DNA of 64,000 bases. It comes from Trichomonas tenax (lineage: Eukaryota > Parabasalia > Trichomonadida > Trichomonadidae). The notes below the pieces were generated by a model. It did not search any database. It was not told the DNA's origin and saw only the letters and a list, made by a program, of their open reading frames with translations. The stretch spans positions 1-64,000 of the forward strand of contig JALKBU010000096.1 in assembly GCA_023091735.1 (NCBI GenBank), written 5' to 3'. Shown here piece by piece: positions 1-10,683 of the stretch (position 1 is the first letter of the stretch; each line of letters opens with the position of its first letter). Position numbers and translations under genes: made by a program.

Positions 1-205
1 CATAGCCACGGACCTTAACATCATCGATGTTGAGGACAGCCTCAGATTCGGAGATGTATGTCATGATTGTAACATACTTAGAAATGAGTGTCTTAAGATG
101 ATCAAGAGAAGCCTGGAAGAACTCGACATTCATGATGACTGTTCCATAATAGAATGGAGCGATGGACTGTGTGGCGCACTCGATCTCGGATTCTGAGATG
201 GCCAT
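1..205 (-). CDS. 5' part of an unidentified protein gene (runs off the left edge)
   Basis: Reading the minus strand from the ATG at 203-205 gives an open frame of 68 codons that reaches the window edge without a stop. The protein starts MAISESEIECATQS. Codon use is rich in C-ending codons (ATC, GTC, GAC), like the well-expressed genes here, so I think the frame is real. I recognise no domain. The visible part is mixed helix and strand with no signal peptide or membrane segment. The next gene (kinase, start at 1167) lies on the same strand 131 bp upstream, so the two are tandem. The function cannot be judged from this part. Confidence 0.6.
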   Translation of the reverse strand, partial: MAISESEIECATQSIAPFYYGTVIMNVEFFQASLDHLKTLISKYVTIMTYISESEAVLNIDDVKVRGY

Positions 206-336
206 GAGAAGCTTGAATTATCTTCCTTTATAGTATCATTAAATATATAACTCTGTTTTAAAATGTTATTTCTATTTTTTATAAATTAATAATCTCTATG
301 CAAACAAGCAATTATATAATATTCAGCAAACAAGTA

Positions 337-1167
337 TCAGATATTTGCATCATTCCATAAATTGGAATATTCAGTGAATATGGTTTCCAATTTGATCCTT
401 TTTGAAGGATCTGGTTCGAGGCACTTATCAATGAGTGAACGGAAATCATATGAAAAGTTATCCCATAAATCTCCATTCAATGAGAAATCCTTTTCCTTCT
501 TTGATTTCTCAAGGCTGTATGTTGTTGAAATATCAAATGGCAAATATCCACAACATGCGACACAAAGTGTAACTCCAATCGAATAAATATCGCATTCTTT
601 TGAGTAATTGCCATCAATAACCTCTGGAGCAACATAAAAGTCTGAACCAACTCTTTCTGTATTTGGCTGACTCGTTATTTCACATGCAAGACCGAGATCA
701 ATAACTTTGATGTCAGATCTTGATGGATTTGAGTTCATGATAACGACATTTTCTGGCTTGTAGTCTCTGTGCATGACTCCCATTGAGTTTAAGTACTCAA
801 CTGACTTAAAAAGTACAAATGCGATATCTCGAACTAATTTTTCAGAAAGAGGGAATTCTTGGCAGTTATTCAAGTAGCATAACAAATCTTTCTCCAATGC
901 ACGTGGGAAAATTGTGCATTTCGTGTTGTTTGCAATATCAACAAATTTCAAAGGTTTCAAAATGTAAGAGGAATCAAACTTTTCGAGATATCCAATCTCT
1001 TTCATGTATAATTCTGAATTATTTGTGTGGACTTTGATAACAACTTGAGACCTCGAATTCAATTCAATTCCGAAGAAAGTTTTGGAGTTTCTCGTCTGTT
1101 CACACAATGCAACGATTCTGATGCCATCAATGACTGTTCCCGTACAAATGACTTTGTCGAGAACCAT
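337..1167 (-). CDS. Serine/threonine protein kinase (CAMK-like catalytic domain)
   Basis: The 276-residue product is essentially a bare kinase domain. The glycine-rich loop is degenerate (no clear GxGxxG near residues 10-30). The ATP-anchoring lysine is K45 in VVIK. The catalytic loop is HRDYKPEN at 133-140, the metal-binding motif is DLG rather than DFG at 157-159, and the activation segment ends in APE at 180-182. The large lobe continues through DIYSIGVTL and a C-terminal arginine motif (PSKRI), so the domain is complete. HRDxKPEN and the lack of Tyr-kinase signatures point to Ser/Thr specificity. There is no signal peptide or transmembrane segment, so it is probably cytosolic. Trichomonads encode hundreds of such kinases, and substrate and pathway are unknown. 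The start is the first ATG of the frame. Confidence 0.88.
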   Translation of the reverse strand: MVLDKVICTGTVIDGIRIVALCEQTRNSKTFFGIELNSRSQVVIKVHTNNSELYMKEIGYLEKFDSSYILKPLKFVDIANNTKCTIFPRALEKDLLCYLNNCQEFPLSEKLVRDIAFVLFKSVEYLNSMGVMHRDYKPENVVIMNSNPSRSDIKVIDLGLACEITSQPNTERVGSDFYVAPEVIDGNYSKECDIYSIGVTLCVACCGYLPFDISTTYSLEKSKKEKDFSLNGDLWDNFSYDFRSLIDKCLEPDPSKRIKLETIFTEYSNLWNDANI

Positions 1168-2569
1168 TCACAGCAAAGGATCAATGAATAAAATAACTAA
1201 AAATGTTTTGTCGTAATTTTTCTTTCAAAAATCAAAAACTTTTAGTCCTCAGAATTTTTTGTCTTTTTCAATTGTTTTTATCCTCTACACACTTCAACAC
1301 ATAAAATTATGAAAAGTCATTATTTTAACCTTATTATTCATCAAATGTTTTCCAGCAAATTTTTAATATAAAATTCATTTTCATTTGAAGATATCGCATG
1401 GAACGGAATATAAATTTATAGAAAAAAACCGATTGATTATGGTAAGAAAAATTTACAAAATATTTATCGTCTTTTATGGGCGAGATTGTATCTTCAAAAA
1501 ATCTCCATCAATATTTTGAATAAAAACTTTTTTGACATATAAAAGTTTATTAGTCAATCTTTATTTCTGAAATTATGCCAAAAGCATTTAACAAATTTTT
1601 TTTCTCCAATTTTCGTGAGATGATGTTCGACTTTTTTCTATGAAAGTGACAATGTATATATTCAAGAATGGTGCAAAACCAGGTGGTGCCTAAATTATAG
1701 CATTATTCTTGAATGAATACATGAAAGGCGCCACAAATGAAAGTACAATCAAAATCCAGCTAAATAATATTGTTGAAATAAATCTAATTTAAATTACAAA
1801 ATGTCTATGTACTTCCTTTTTAATTTGTATAACAATATTCTATGCATCCTTATATACTCACTCTATGTATATGCAGATATGATCGTTTCTTACTAGGAAG
1901 ATATATGCTCGAAAACTTCCTCGAGCTCACTTCCGTTGTTTTGAAGAATTGCATTGAAATGCAAAGCAGGTATTTTAAATTCAAGCATTCATTTTCTGTG
2001 TAAATGCCCTCTTCATATGAAGTTTCGGAAAATAAAGTTGTATATCTTCTTTTTGATAACCCAATGTATACACCCATCAACATCTATTTGATGATATCAT
2101 CATTACTTTAAGGAATTTTCTCTCCTTTAAATTAACATTGGAAAAAGAGTCCAATTTCTGATATTATTGATCTTATTTTAATACAGTTATCTACTGAAAA
2201 TTATATGGCTTATTAATTATTCAATTTAAGAGCATTTTGAAAACTATTGAATAAAAAAAATGAGAACGTTCAAATGATCTTAAACTGTTATGCGACTATT
2301 TTATAGAAGAATTTTGAATTCATTTCATGTCTATATATACTAACTGGTTTATGTTGATAGAAATTTGGTGGTTTTTGCAATTCTGTAAAAAAAACTTTTC
2401 AATGATCTTAATGTCCGATAATTTATGAATGATCTTAAATTTATAAACTATCTGATTGATATATTATATACACATAACCATGTTTGATTTTTGAATCCTA
2501 ATAATTATTTGAACATTTGAAATTGTATAACAAAAATTGAAAGAGATGAAAATCATTTCATTTTTAGGA
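1168..2569. other. Intergenic spacer, no gene seen
   Basis: About 1.4 kb of AT-rich sequence between the kinase start and the first tetraspanin. Only short open frames occur, and none has a recognisable domain or the C-ending codon bias of the neighbouring genes. Confidence 0.6.
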
Positions 2570-3171
2570 ATGACATTCTGCTCTGGTTGTACAAGATCTG
2601 TTATTGGCATCGTGAACTTGATTGTTCTCATCATCATTGGTATTGCCATATTCATTTCTTGGGCAGGACTCAAGAAGTTTAGTATCGACGAAGTTGATGG
2701 ATCCAACAAACCTTTCATCTTCATGGTTGTCGTTTTCGTCTTTATCGCAATTACATGTATTGTTGGTTTTCTCATGTTCTGCCTTGGTCAATACAAATGC
2801 TTCAGGATTACTTATGTAATCATGTATTGCGTAATCATCATCGTTGAGATTGTTCTCGTTGTTGTTGCATTCAAGCTTAAGTCCACAGTTATGAAGACCA
2901 TAAAGGCATACTTCGAAGAGCACGTTGGCGATGAAGGCATTAGGAACATGGAAGCTGCACTCGAATGCTGCGGCCACGACGAACCATACAACGAGTCAAC
3001 TCAGCCAAAGTGTGGTTACCAGCCAACAAATGTTACAGATATTCCAGTCTGCCATCCAAAGATCGACGACCTCGTCAAGAAGTTCTCGCTGTTGGTCTCG
3101 TTGTCATCATCTTCTGGATCCTTCTTCTCGTTTTCGCTTCCTGATATGCTTTTTGCTACAAAGAAGAATAA
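2570..3171 (+). pseudogene. Tetraspanin gene with a frameshift and in-frame TGA in the fourth membrane segment
   Basis: Tetraspanins are four-pass membrane organisers, and trichomonads have a family of them. The ATG at 2570 (MTFCSGCTRSVIG) aligns with the start of the neighbouring paralogue and follows a TCATTTC initiator-like sequence, so the upstream TTG frame is not used. Three hydrophobic segments are followed by a large loop with the CCG signature (ECCGHDEPYN) and further cysteines. After DDLVKK (about 3085-3092) the frame must shift for the fourth membrane helix (VGLVVIIFWILLLVF) to be read. That frame is then cut by TGA at 3142-3144 before the usual YAFCYK tail, which ends at TAA 3169-3171. 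Read straight through, the frame gives a serine-rich non-membrane tail instead. Either the gene is decaying or the assembly has errors here. Confidence 0.8.
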
Positions 3172-3427
3172 AATAAACTCATTCATTTTGAACTATACCT
3201 AAATCATTATTTTATCATAATACCAAAACAACGAATAACATCGAAGGTATTTTTCATTTCTGCATCTAAATCGTCATTGTATTTATTTCATTTTCGATAA
3301 TTTCATGAAAATTTAGCACCCGTCGAATAAGGTTATTTCCAAAATTTTGTGATCTTCATTTATAAAAAGCACATTTTTCTATTTACGATAATTTTCTCCA
3401 TTGAAATGAAAATCATCAATTTTTCGA

Positions 3428-3961
3428 ATGACGAATTGCTCAATTGTAGGGCGAACAATCATAGGACTGGTGAACTTTGTGATACTAATAGTATTAGGAG
3501 TCACTGTCTTCTTTATTTATAATTCCCTCAAACAATTAAAAATCGATGATGCAAAAAATTTAAATGAGCAATTGATTTTATATCTAATTGGTTTCATTTT
3601 CATTGCAATTTCAAGCATTGTTGGATTTTTCATGTTATGCTGCGGAGAATATAAAATATTCCGAGTTTTCTATGTTTTCATATACTTGGCTTTCATTATT
3701 TCAGAAATATCATTAAATACAATCGCCTTAAAGAATAGACCAGATGTAATGAAATCTTTAAACATTTTCTTCGAAAATAATAAAGGTGAAGAAGTAGTAA
3801 GAAACATAGAAAGTGTACTAAAATGCTGCGGATATGAAAGGCCATACAACATATCAGAATAGCCGAAATGTGGTTTCAGACAATCAGATAATCATTTACT
3901 TGGGTCTCTAGAATTTGAAGACTGTTTAAGTCATTGCCATACTCTATCGTCCATTGAGTAG
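3428..3961 (+). pseudogene. Second tetraspanin gene, cut by an in-frame TAG in the large loop
   Basis: The frame from ATG 3428 (MTNCSIVGRTIIG) is a close paralogue of the tetraspanin at 2570: three hydrophobic segments, then KCCGYERPYN with the CCG motif. The reading stops at TAG 3860-3862. The same frame stays related afterwards (PKCGF, then further Cys residues) to a second TAG at 3959-3961, but no fourth membrane helix follows. In the paralogue the residue at the first TAG position is Gln (TQPKCGY against E-stop-PKCGF), which fits a CAG to TAG change. Codons are more AT-rich than in the first copy. The two genes are in tandem, 256 bp apart, consistent with local duplication followed by decay. 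Confidence 0.8.
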
Positions 3962-4445
3962 CATAACTCCATATACACACTTGTATTAAGGTTTTTAAAT
4001 TGCTAATGACATATCCATAAGCCTTTCACTAAAAATTTTGATGCTATAGTTAGTGAAACTGGCATAACTTTGATCGATACAAAAATCATAATATTTTGGG
4101 ATTGAATAAATCATTTTGAAAATCGGAGCAATTGGCACACTCGAAATTTTTATAATATGTTGGTTTGCTGACTTGGATGTCATATAAAGATGGATCTTTA
4201 CTAATTAAATATGACTGAGTCTTCGAATTATATCATAATGGCACATTTTATTGAGAATATATAACTGTACTGTCAATCCGCAATTTTTGCACCTATTGTA
4301 AAGTTTACAGACTTTGAAATTCTGGAAAGAAGAATCTTCATAGTGATGAAAATGGTTCTTTATAAAAACATCAATTGGAAGGATTGATATTCTATATATA
4401 ATAAAAACTCAAGATTTTATTTAAAGCAAAAATATACGAGGGATT
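3962..4445. other. Intergenic spacer
   Basis: About 480 bp between the decayed tetraspanin and the convergent end of the B-box/TLDc gene. I see no gene or repeat. Confidence 0.6.
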
Positions 4446-6491
4446 TTATTTAGCATCAGAGAAGAAACCCCAAACTTCAACAATGTCAGCCTTGAAAACT
4501 GGAGCACCAGCAAGGAATATCTTAGCATCGTTTCCACCGTACTCGAAACCAACACCGAAGTTGTTTTCTATTGTGGAAGCGCACTTATCAAGATTGCCCT
4601 GGAGTCTCAAGTCGTACTTACCGAATGTAAGTGTATCCTTGTCAGCCCAAAGGCAGCATGGCTCGTCAGCGAGTGGCTTGTGTGGGATGAAAGCATCCTT
4701 ATCAACAGAGAAGAGGAATGATGAAGATCCCTGTCCGAATGGCTTTCCGTCCTTGTTCCACTTGGAAGCAGCAAAGCCACCGAAGACGTGCTCGCCTGAC
4801 TTGACTAAGATGGCTGTAATGCCTGTTCCATCGATGCAGGAGTGCATTGTCTCGACGCTTCTGCCATCGCGCTCAGAGGAGTAGAGAAGCTTTGTCTGTG
4901 GTGTGGCCTTGAATGGAAGTGTTAAGTAGATTTCAGTTTTAATTGCCTCATCATCCAAAATCTTGGAATGGTTGAATGGTGTGAAATCGATATCCTGGCC
5001 CTGACGTGTGTACTTCTCCTTCTTTCTGAGAGCCATTCTGGCGAGAGATGAGATCTTAACGTCAGCTGAAGCAGCCTTTGTGTTCATCATTGTGCCAAGT
5101 GTCGGGTCCTTGCCATACCTTGACTTCCTGGACTCCTGTGCTGGTTCTGTGAAGTCTGTGCCATCCTCGTTGAGCTGGAGATCGCGAGCGAGAACGTTAG
5201 ACTTTGTCTTCTTGTCGACGCCGATTGTAATGAGGCTCTTGACAACGATTTCGCCCTCATCCTCTGGTGGAAGTGTAAGGTCGGAGTCCTTCTTGAGCTC
5301 GGAGAGTAATGTTGTGTTTGCGAAGTTTGCCTGAAGTAAATCGAGTGGTTCAGATGTGTCGCGATGTGTTGTGATCATTTGCTCGAGATAAACAACTTCG
5401 CCCATCTTTCTGTTGAGTTCTGTGCGTGCAGCTTTGAGAGAAGAAGCCTTCTGGAGGTAAAGCATGTGTGCCTCCTCGATGGCCTTCTGTGCCGCGAGCT
5501 TGATTTGGTTGATGATGTCGTTTTCACCAGCAATGAGTTCATCGAGGCGTCTATCGACCTTAAGAATACGCTCCTTGATGAGGCGCTGGCGGTTTTCGAA
5601 TAACTTGTTTGGAGCACGAAGTTCCTGGCGTGTGTTGTTGAATGCTTCAGCAACAGAAACCAAATGGTGACGAGATGCTTCACCTTTAGCGTGTGTGCCG
5701 TTGATCTTGCACTCTAAGCAGACAGGGCAGTGGCACTTCGGGCAGTAGTACTGGACTCTGTTCTTCGGGTGGAGTGGGCAAGTCTGGAAATCAGCCTGGC
5801 TCTCTGTGAGTGAAACACGTGTGTGCTTCTCGAAGACTGGGTTGGCCTTGTGTGTCTTGGCATCGCACTCTGCGCAGAGCTTGATGCAGTCGTTTTCGCA
5901 CCAAAGTTCGGCATTATCTTTGCCGCAGACAGCGCACTTTGTGAAAACTGGTGGCTCTGGGCTGAGGTTGTCGCCGCCGTCGAAGCGAACGAGGTGTGTT
6001 GCCTTGACCTGATTTTGGTTGTAAATGATGAAATCGTTTTCCTCGCTAAGGCGGAGAGAATCGAATTGTGGAAGTAAGTCTGATGGTGTTGGTTCGTTCT
6101 TGTTGAATGTAACTTCCTTAATTTCTACACCTGCAACTTCAAAGTTCTGAATTGTGCCGAGAGCGATAGCGAGGTGGAGCATTTCGAAAGACTGCTCCTC
6201 GCGGTTGATGTCAAAACCATTTGTCTTGAATTTAAGACCGACTTGTGGATTGATTCTCACGCCACGATTAATGATATCAGATAATGGTTGCTGAAGTTTG
6301 TCGAGAGCGATGAAAACATCAACAATATTTGCATTTGGCATGTTCGAAACGTAGGTCAAAAATTTTTCGTTAGATGCTTGGTTAGAAATGTCTAAACACT
6401 CTTTGAGTCTGAATTGCGGAGCTTTTAACTGAAGCTGCAATAAGTACTCGACAATAGTGAAATCCTCGCTTATCACGGAGAGCTGTGACAT
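4446..6491 (-). CDS. B-box zinc finger protein with C-terminal TLDc domain
   Basis: The 681-residue protein has an unfamiliar helical N-terminus (1-180). Two B-box type zinc fingers follow, at about 186-225 (CAVC, CENDC, CAEC) and 238-278 (CPLH, YYCPKC, CLEC, HH). A coiled coil covers about 285-375, then a linker, and a TLDc domain covers about 500-679 (LLYSSERDGRS, then GITAILVKSGEHVFGGFAA and FLFSVD). B-boxes are protein-interaction fingers, usually in TRIM proteins. TLDc domains occur in oxidation-resistance proteins and V-ATPase regulators of the OXR1/NCOA7 group. No RING finger is visible, so a ubiquitin ligase role is not supported. There is no signal peptide, so the protein is cytosolic. 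The ATG at 6489-6491 lies just downstream of a TCACAACT initiator-like sequence. C-ending codons suggest good expression. Confidence 0.88.
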   Translation of the reverse strand: MSQLSVISEDFTIVEYLLQLQLKAPQFRLKECLDISNQASNEKFLTYVSNMPNANIVDVFIALDKLQQPLSDIINRGVRINPQVGLKFKTNGFDINREEQSFEMLHLAIALGTIQNFEVAGVEIKEVTFNKNEPTPSDLLPQFDSLRLSEENDFIIYNQNQVKATHLVRFDGGDNLSPEPPVFTKCAVCGKDNAELWCENDCIKLCAECDAKTHKANPVFEKHTRVSLTESQADFQTCPLHPKNRVQYYCPKCHCPVCLECKINGTHAKGEASRHHLVSVAEAFNNTRQELRAPNKLFENRQRLIKERILKVDRRLDELIAGENDIINQIKLAAQKAIEEAHMLYLQKASSLKAARTELNRKMGEVVYLEQMITTHRDTSEPLDLLQANFANTTLLSELKKDSDLTLPPEDEGEIVVKSLITIGVDKKTKSNVLARDLQLNEDGTDFTEPAQESRKSRYGKDPTLGTMMNTKAASADVKISSLARMALRKKEKYTRQGQDIDFTPFNHSKILDDEAIKTEIYLTLPFKATPQTKLLYSSERDGRSVETMHSCIDGTGITAILVKSGEHVFGGFAASKWNKDGKPFGQGSSSFLFSVDKDAFIPHKPLADEPCCLWADKDTLTFGKYDLRLQGNLDKCASTIENNFGVGFEYGGNDAKIFLAGAPVFKADIVEVWGFFSDAK

Positions 6492-6503
6492 AAAACTTTA
6501 AAG

Positions 6504-6517
6504 TTGTGACGGTTTAA
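6504..6517 (-). promoter_or_regulatory. Initiator-like element of the B-box/TLDc gene
   Basis: On the minus strand this reads TTAAACCGTCACAA, ending 12 bp before the ATG. The embedded TCA fits the trichomonad initiator, where transcription starts at the A. A near-identical 14-mer lies in front of the CEP164-like gene (35846-35859), differing only in T/C. Confidence 0.4.
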
Positions 6518-7623
6518 CTGAAGAAGCCGCCGTTAGACGATAGTTTACAAAGCAAAAAAAAAATCAAAGCTTACACTATGTTTCCAAATCTTGTTCTATT
6601 ATTTCTTCATTTGATATTATTCATGTTTATCACGTTTTTGTCGAGTTTTGTGAAGGTTTTTGTTTTGACGTTACAGTCTCCGAAATTTCAATGTTAACGA
6701 TTTTGGAGGTTGCCAATACCATAGATAGACTGAAATGGACTTTGTGGAATATTCGTATGTATTGGCGTTAGTTGATTAACTTTTGATTTGTAATGCTCGT
6801 TGTTAACTTCTTTGTTATTCAAATATATATTTACACTGTCGAAGTATAATCGATCTCATAAAGAAATTTTGGTTGAAGCATAATATATATTATCGAGTTG
6901 AAAATTAATTTTCTATATCAATGAAAGATATTTCTATATATAAATAATTATCGAATAGGCTATCTATATTTAGATAGAAAAGGATCTATTGCTTAATTGA
7001 TTCCTTTGATTTCATTGATCAATCAATTTCTGACTTTTTACGTGTCAGGTTTATTTTACATGGCATATTTCAATCCAAACTTTAAAAATGATATCTGTTG
7101 TTCTGGCGGTGTGAAATATCACTTAAATTATAGAGTATTTGAAATACATTGAATCCTTTTTGAGGATTAAAGATTAAATATTATTTATTAAATTGCTAAT
7201 AATATTCTACTAATGATCCATCTAGCAGCAGATGCATTCAAATCCCAAAAGTAATTTGATGATCTCAATTTTTTATAATATCTTAACGAATGCTCCATAA
7301 ATGGTAGACATTTGCACCACTGGTGAAATAAAAGCAAATCCGTAAAAGACGAAGGCTAAAAAAGAACCAAATTTAAAGTGATAAAAATTATTAAACGTTT
7401 TCAGGTATCAATAACATAATTCTTTAATCACATGTCATCTATTAGCTTTATTTGCACCAGAGTTAAAATTCTTATCAATGAAATCTTTATAAATAAACGG
7501 TATCAAAATAATTTGACATGATAAAATCCTCTTATATAGTATGTTACAACAGAAAACTCAATAAAAAACAAATTTCGATGAACGTTTAAAAATTCATTCG
7601 TTTAAAAAAAAATCAATTTTAAA
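6518..7623. other. Divergent intergenic spacer
   Basis: About 1.1 kb between two divergently transcribed genes. It is AT-rich, with long A runs just before the 7624 start. I see no gene. Confidence 0.6.
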
Positions 7624-10600
7624 ATGACTGATAATTTCTCCGATATATTTAATGACAGCGAGCAGCAGTTCTGCTCAGACGTTGATTCACAGAGAAATCC
7701 TTCAGATACAATAACAAAGCTCAAAGAACAAGTCGAAACTCTCCAAAAAGAAAATCAATCTCTTCAAGCTCAATTCGAGGGAACACTCGCAATCACAAAC
7801 CAAATTGAGTCCATTAACAACGAGCTGTTACAGACTAAGACACAGAACCGCAAATTAATTGCTGAAAACGAAGATCTCAAACATCGCCTTGATTTAGCAA
7901 TCAAAGCTAAAAAGGAGTTGGTAGACCAAATAGCAGAAGAAAAGAAGAACAACGCCCAAACAAGAAGCGAAAATTACTTAAACACAAGACAAGAAATCGA
8001 TCGCCAGAAAGCAGCGTTCCAGCAGAAACTTGATGAAGCAAATAAGCAACTCGTTTACTTAACATCGCAATTGGAATCAAGAGATGTCGCCAAGAAGATT
8101 GTTGACGGAAAAATTGATAGAATTGTCCAAAACGCACAGAGATTCTTCAACCAGGAGTTCGATTCATTTGATGATCTTTCATTCTTCCTTTCTCAGCCAC
8201 CAATTACAGCCCAGCAGCCACAGCCACCTTCAACAATCCCAATTCCGATCCATACGAAGGAGCGTCGCAATTCGATGCCTGATGACTCAAGAATCAATGA
8301 ACTTGCTTCAAAGCTCAAGTCATCGAAGGCTAAAGTTCGCGATTTGACAGCTGTAAACCAGAAATTACAAGCTCAGGTTGATCAGCTTGCTGCAGAGAAC
8401 CAAAACCTTGCTCAGGAAGGAAGGAAGGCTGTTGCTAACTATGAAGCAAAGATTGGTGATCAGGATCGCCAGATCAAGGATAAATCAGCAAAGATTTCTT
8501 CTCTCGAGTCCCAAGTCGCCAATTTGTCAACACATTCACAAAAGCAGACAGTAAAGATTGCCAAGGATCCAGAGGTCACTGTTTCACATGCAAAGCCTCA
8601 AGTTGTTGTCCAGAAAGTTGTCGATGAAGAAAAGATTGAGCAAATCAAGAAAGAAGCTGCCCAAGAGAAGCAAAAGTTAATCGAAGAGACAGCTGCACTC
8701 AAATCACAGCTTAGCACAGCTTCAACAAAGAACAACGAGCTATCACAGAAGGTCACAGCATTGCAAGCTGAACTTGAGAAGGCGAAGTCAGAGAACAACA
8801 AGCAGAAGAATGAAATCGACACAATGACCGTTCTCAAGGACAACGCACTCAAAGAAGCTGAATCTCTTAGAACAGCTCTCCACGCAAGAATGCCAAAGCC
8901 TGTTGAGCCGAAGAAAGAGAAGCCTCTCATCACAAAGGAGGAACTCAAGAAGCTCAAGGACATAGTAGAGAACCAGAAGAAGGAGATTCTTGCTCTCAAC
9001 ATCCAAGTTAACCAAGGCGAGGATACAATTCAGCAGCAGAGATCTGACATAGCTGATGCTAAGGCTCGTGCAGCAACATTCGAAGAGAGCATCAAACAGC
9101 TGACAATGGATCTCAACGAAGCACGCTGCCAGCTTGCAAAGAAACCAGTTCCAACAGTCGATGATGTTCTTCCACCAGAGTTATGGCGCACAAACGACTT
9201 CGGATCAAAGGTTGCTGAAGAGATCAACGCAATTGCAAGGAATACATCATTGCAGCCGGTTTCAAAACTTCGTTCTATCTACAATGCAATTAGAGAGGAC
9301 GCTAAATCCAAGTTCAACAAACTCACAGAAGTCAATGAGGATCTTGCAAATAAAGTCGCTGACATTCAGACAGTTGTTGGTGATTTCCTCATCGATCTTT
9401 CCGTTTCTCTCTTCGACAAGGCATTCACATTTGATGAGTTCATGAAGGTTGGTGGCAACTCCATCATCAGTGAGATACAGATGTTGAGATCTGAGAATGA
9501 TAACATGAAGCACAAATATGATGCACTCCAGACAACAGTTGGATCTATAACATCAATATTGCAGCTCCCAGAGTCAGCCAGTGCCAACCAGATCCTTGAC
9601 ACATTCGATCTCATGGCACGCCAGCTTCAGGAGCGCACAGAGATGCTCACAGACACAAAGAAGAAGTTCAAACTCCTCAAACTTTCTTACCAGGAGGCCT
9701 CCGAGAAGTCTCAGAAACACGAAGAAGAAATTCTTGCTGAACATAACGAAATGGCTGAAGCCCTCCAGAAGGCAGAATCTGACAACAAGTCACTCTCTGA
9801 TAATCTCACAAAAGCGAAGGTAGAATTGAACTCTAAGGATATTCAGCTTCAAACAGCTCTTGGGGAGATCAAGGAACTTCAAGATGATATTCAGGCCGCT
9901 GTCGACAAAGTCATTAATGAAGCTAAGGCTGAAGTCGAACAGAAGAATGTTGATCTTCAGCAATCTGTTGATCAAGCTAATCAAGCAATTGCTAACCACG
10001 AGAAGAAGAATGCAGAAAATGAAAAGAAGATCAAGGACTTAGAAACATCACTCAATAAGCTCACAACAGAGAAATTAGAGTTGAATGCTCAGCTTAACTC
10101 TCAGAAGGCTGCATTCGAAGAGCATGAGAATGAGCTTTTGAAGAAGTTCGAGGATGAGAAGGCTTCAATCAAGTCTCAATTTGACAACGCTGTTCAGCAG
10201 TTATCTGCTCAGTGCGCAAAGCAGCTTGAAGATATCACAAGAATGGCTGCTGAAAACTCCACAAATGAGCAGAAGATGCTTACGATTAAGGCCGCTGCAA
10301 AGAAGATCTTATCTGAGAAGAGGAAGGCTGAAAGTGATTCTAAGTTCGCTCAGGAGCAGTTCGAGCGCAATAAGCGTCTTGTTGAAGCTCAAGCACGTGC
10401 TAAGATTGTCAATGCTGAGAATCTCTTCAACTCTAAGCTTGAGCAGGAGAGAGTAGCTCATGAGAGTGAACAGAGAAGGATTTTCACATATGTTGCAGAA
10501 GCATTCAAGAACTTCTTCAATCCGTCTTCAAACTTCAGCGAGAGAAACTTCAGACAAGTTATCGAGCAAGTTAAGGATGAACTTACAAGATTATCAACAA

Positions 10601-10683
10601 GCAACGAGAATATCAGACGCATGCTCGGTGCCGGTGAGAAACAGACAACAGAGGATGCAGTCGCTATGCTCCTTCTTCACTAA
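7624..10683 (+). CDS. Long coiled-coil protein (1019 aa)
   Basis: The frame from ATG 7624 to TAA 10681-10683 encodes an almost continuous heptad-repeat protein rich in E, K, Q and N. Three short less charged islands interrupt it, each with an aromatic helix pattern: about 165-190 (AQRFFNQEFDSFDDLSFFL), about 575-625 (FLIDLSVSLFDKAFTFDEF) and the C-terminus, about 960-1019 (AEAFKNFFNPSSNFSERNF). They look like diverged copies of one small helical motif. There is no signal peptide or membrane segment. Proteins of this kind are common in trichomonads and are often labelled coiled-coil or inclusion-body-like from low-complexity matches. I would not infer a viral origin. A cytoskeletal or scaffolding role is plausible but unproven. 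Strong C/G-ending codon bias in the second half suggests expression. Confidence 0.85.
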   Translation: MTDNFSDIFNDSEQQFCSDVDSQRNPSDTITKLKEQVETLQKENQSLQAQFEGTLAITNQIESINNELLQTKTQNRKLIAENEDLKHRLDLAIKAKKELVDQIAEEKKNNAQTRSENYLNTRQEIDRQKAAFQQKLDEANKQLVYLTSQLESRDVAKKIVDGKIDRIVQNAQRFFNQEFDSFDDLSFFLSQPPITAQQPQPPSTIPIPIHTKERRNSMPDDSRINELASKLKSSKAKVRDLTAVNQKLQAQVDQLAAENQNLAQEGRKAVANYEAKIGDQDRQIKDKSAKISSLESQVANLSTHSQKQTVKIAKDPEVTVSHAKPQVVVQKVVDEEKIEQIKKEAAQEKQKLIEETAALKSQLSTASTKNNELSQKVTALQAELEKAKSENNKQKNEIDTMTVLKDNALKEAESLRTALHARMPKPVEPKKEKPLITKEELKKLKDIVENQKKEILALNIQVNQGEDTIQQQRSDIADAKARAATFEESIKQLTMDLNEARCQLAKKPVPTVDDVLPPELWRTNDFGSKVAEEINAIARNTSLQPVSKLRSIYNAIREDAKSKFNKLTEVNEDLANKVADIQTVVGDFLIDLSVSLFDKAFTFDEFMKVGGNSIISEIQMLRSENDNMKHKYDALQTTVGSITSILQLPESASANQILDTFDLMARQLQERTEMLTDTKKKFKLLKLSYQEASEKSQKHEEEILAEHNEMAEALQKAESDNKSLSDNLTKAKVELNSKDIQLQTALGEIKELQDDIQAAVDKVINEAKAEVEQKNVDLQQSVDQANQAIANHEKKNAENEKKIKDLETSLNKLTTEKLELNAQLNSQKAAFEEHENELLKKFEDEKASIKSQFDNAVQQLSAQCAKQLEDITRMAAENSTNEQKMLTIKAAAKKILSEKRKAESDSKFAQEQFERNKRLVEAQARAKIVNAENLFNSKLEQERVAHESEQRRIFTYVAEAFKNFFNPSSNFSERNFRQVIEQVKDELTRLSTSNENIRRMLGAGEKQTTEDAVAMLLLH

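Noticed and set aside
1850..2083. 77-codon minus-strand frame
   Set aside because: No domain, no codon bias, in an AT-rich spacer.
7624..10683. Viral origin for the coiled-coil protein (inclusion-body-like naming)
   Set aside because: Such names come from low-complexity coiled-coil matches. Nothing in the sequence is virus-specific.
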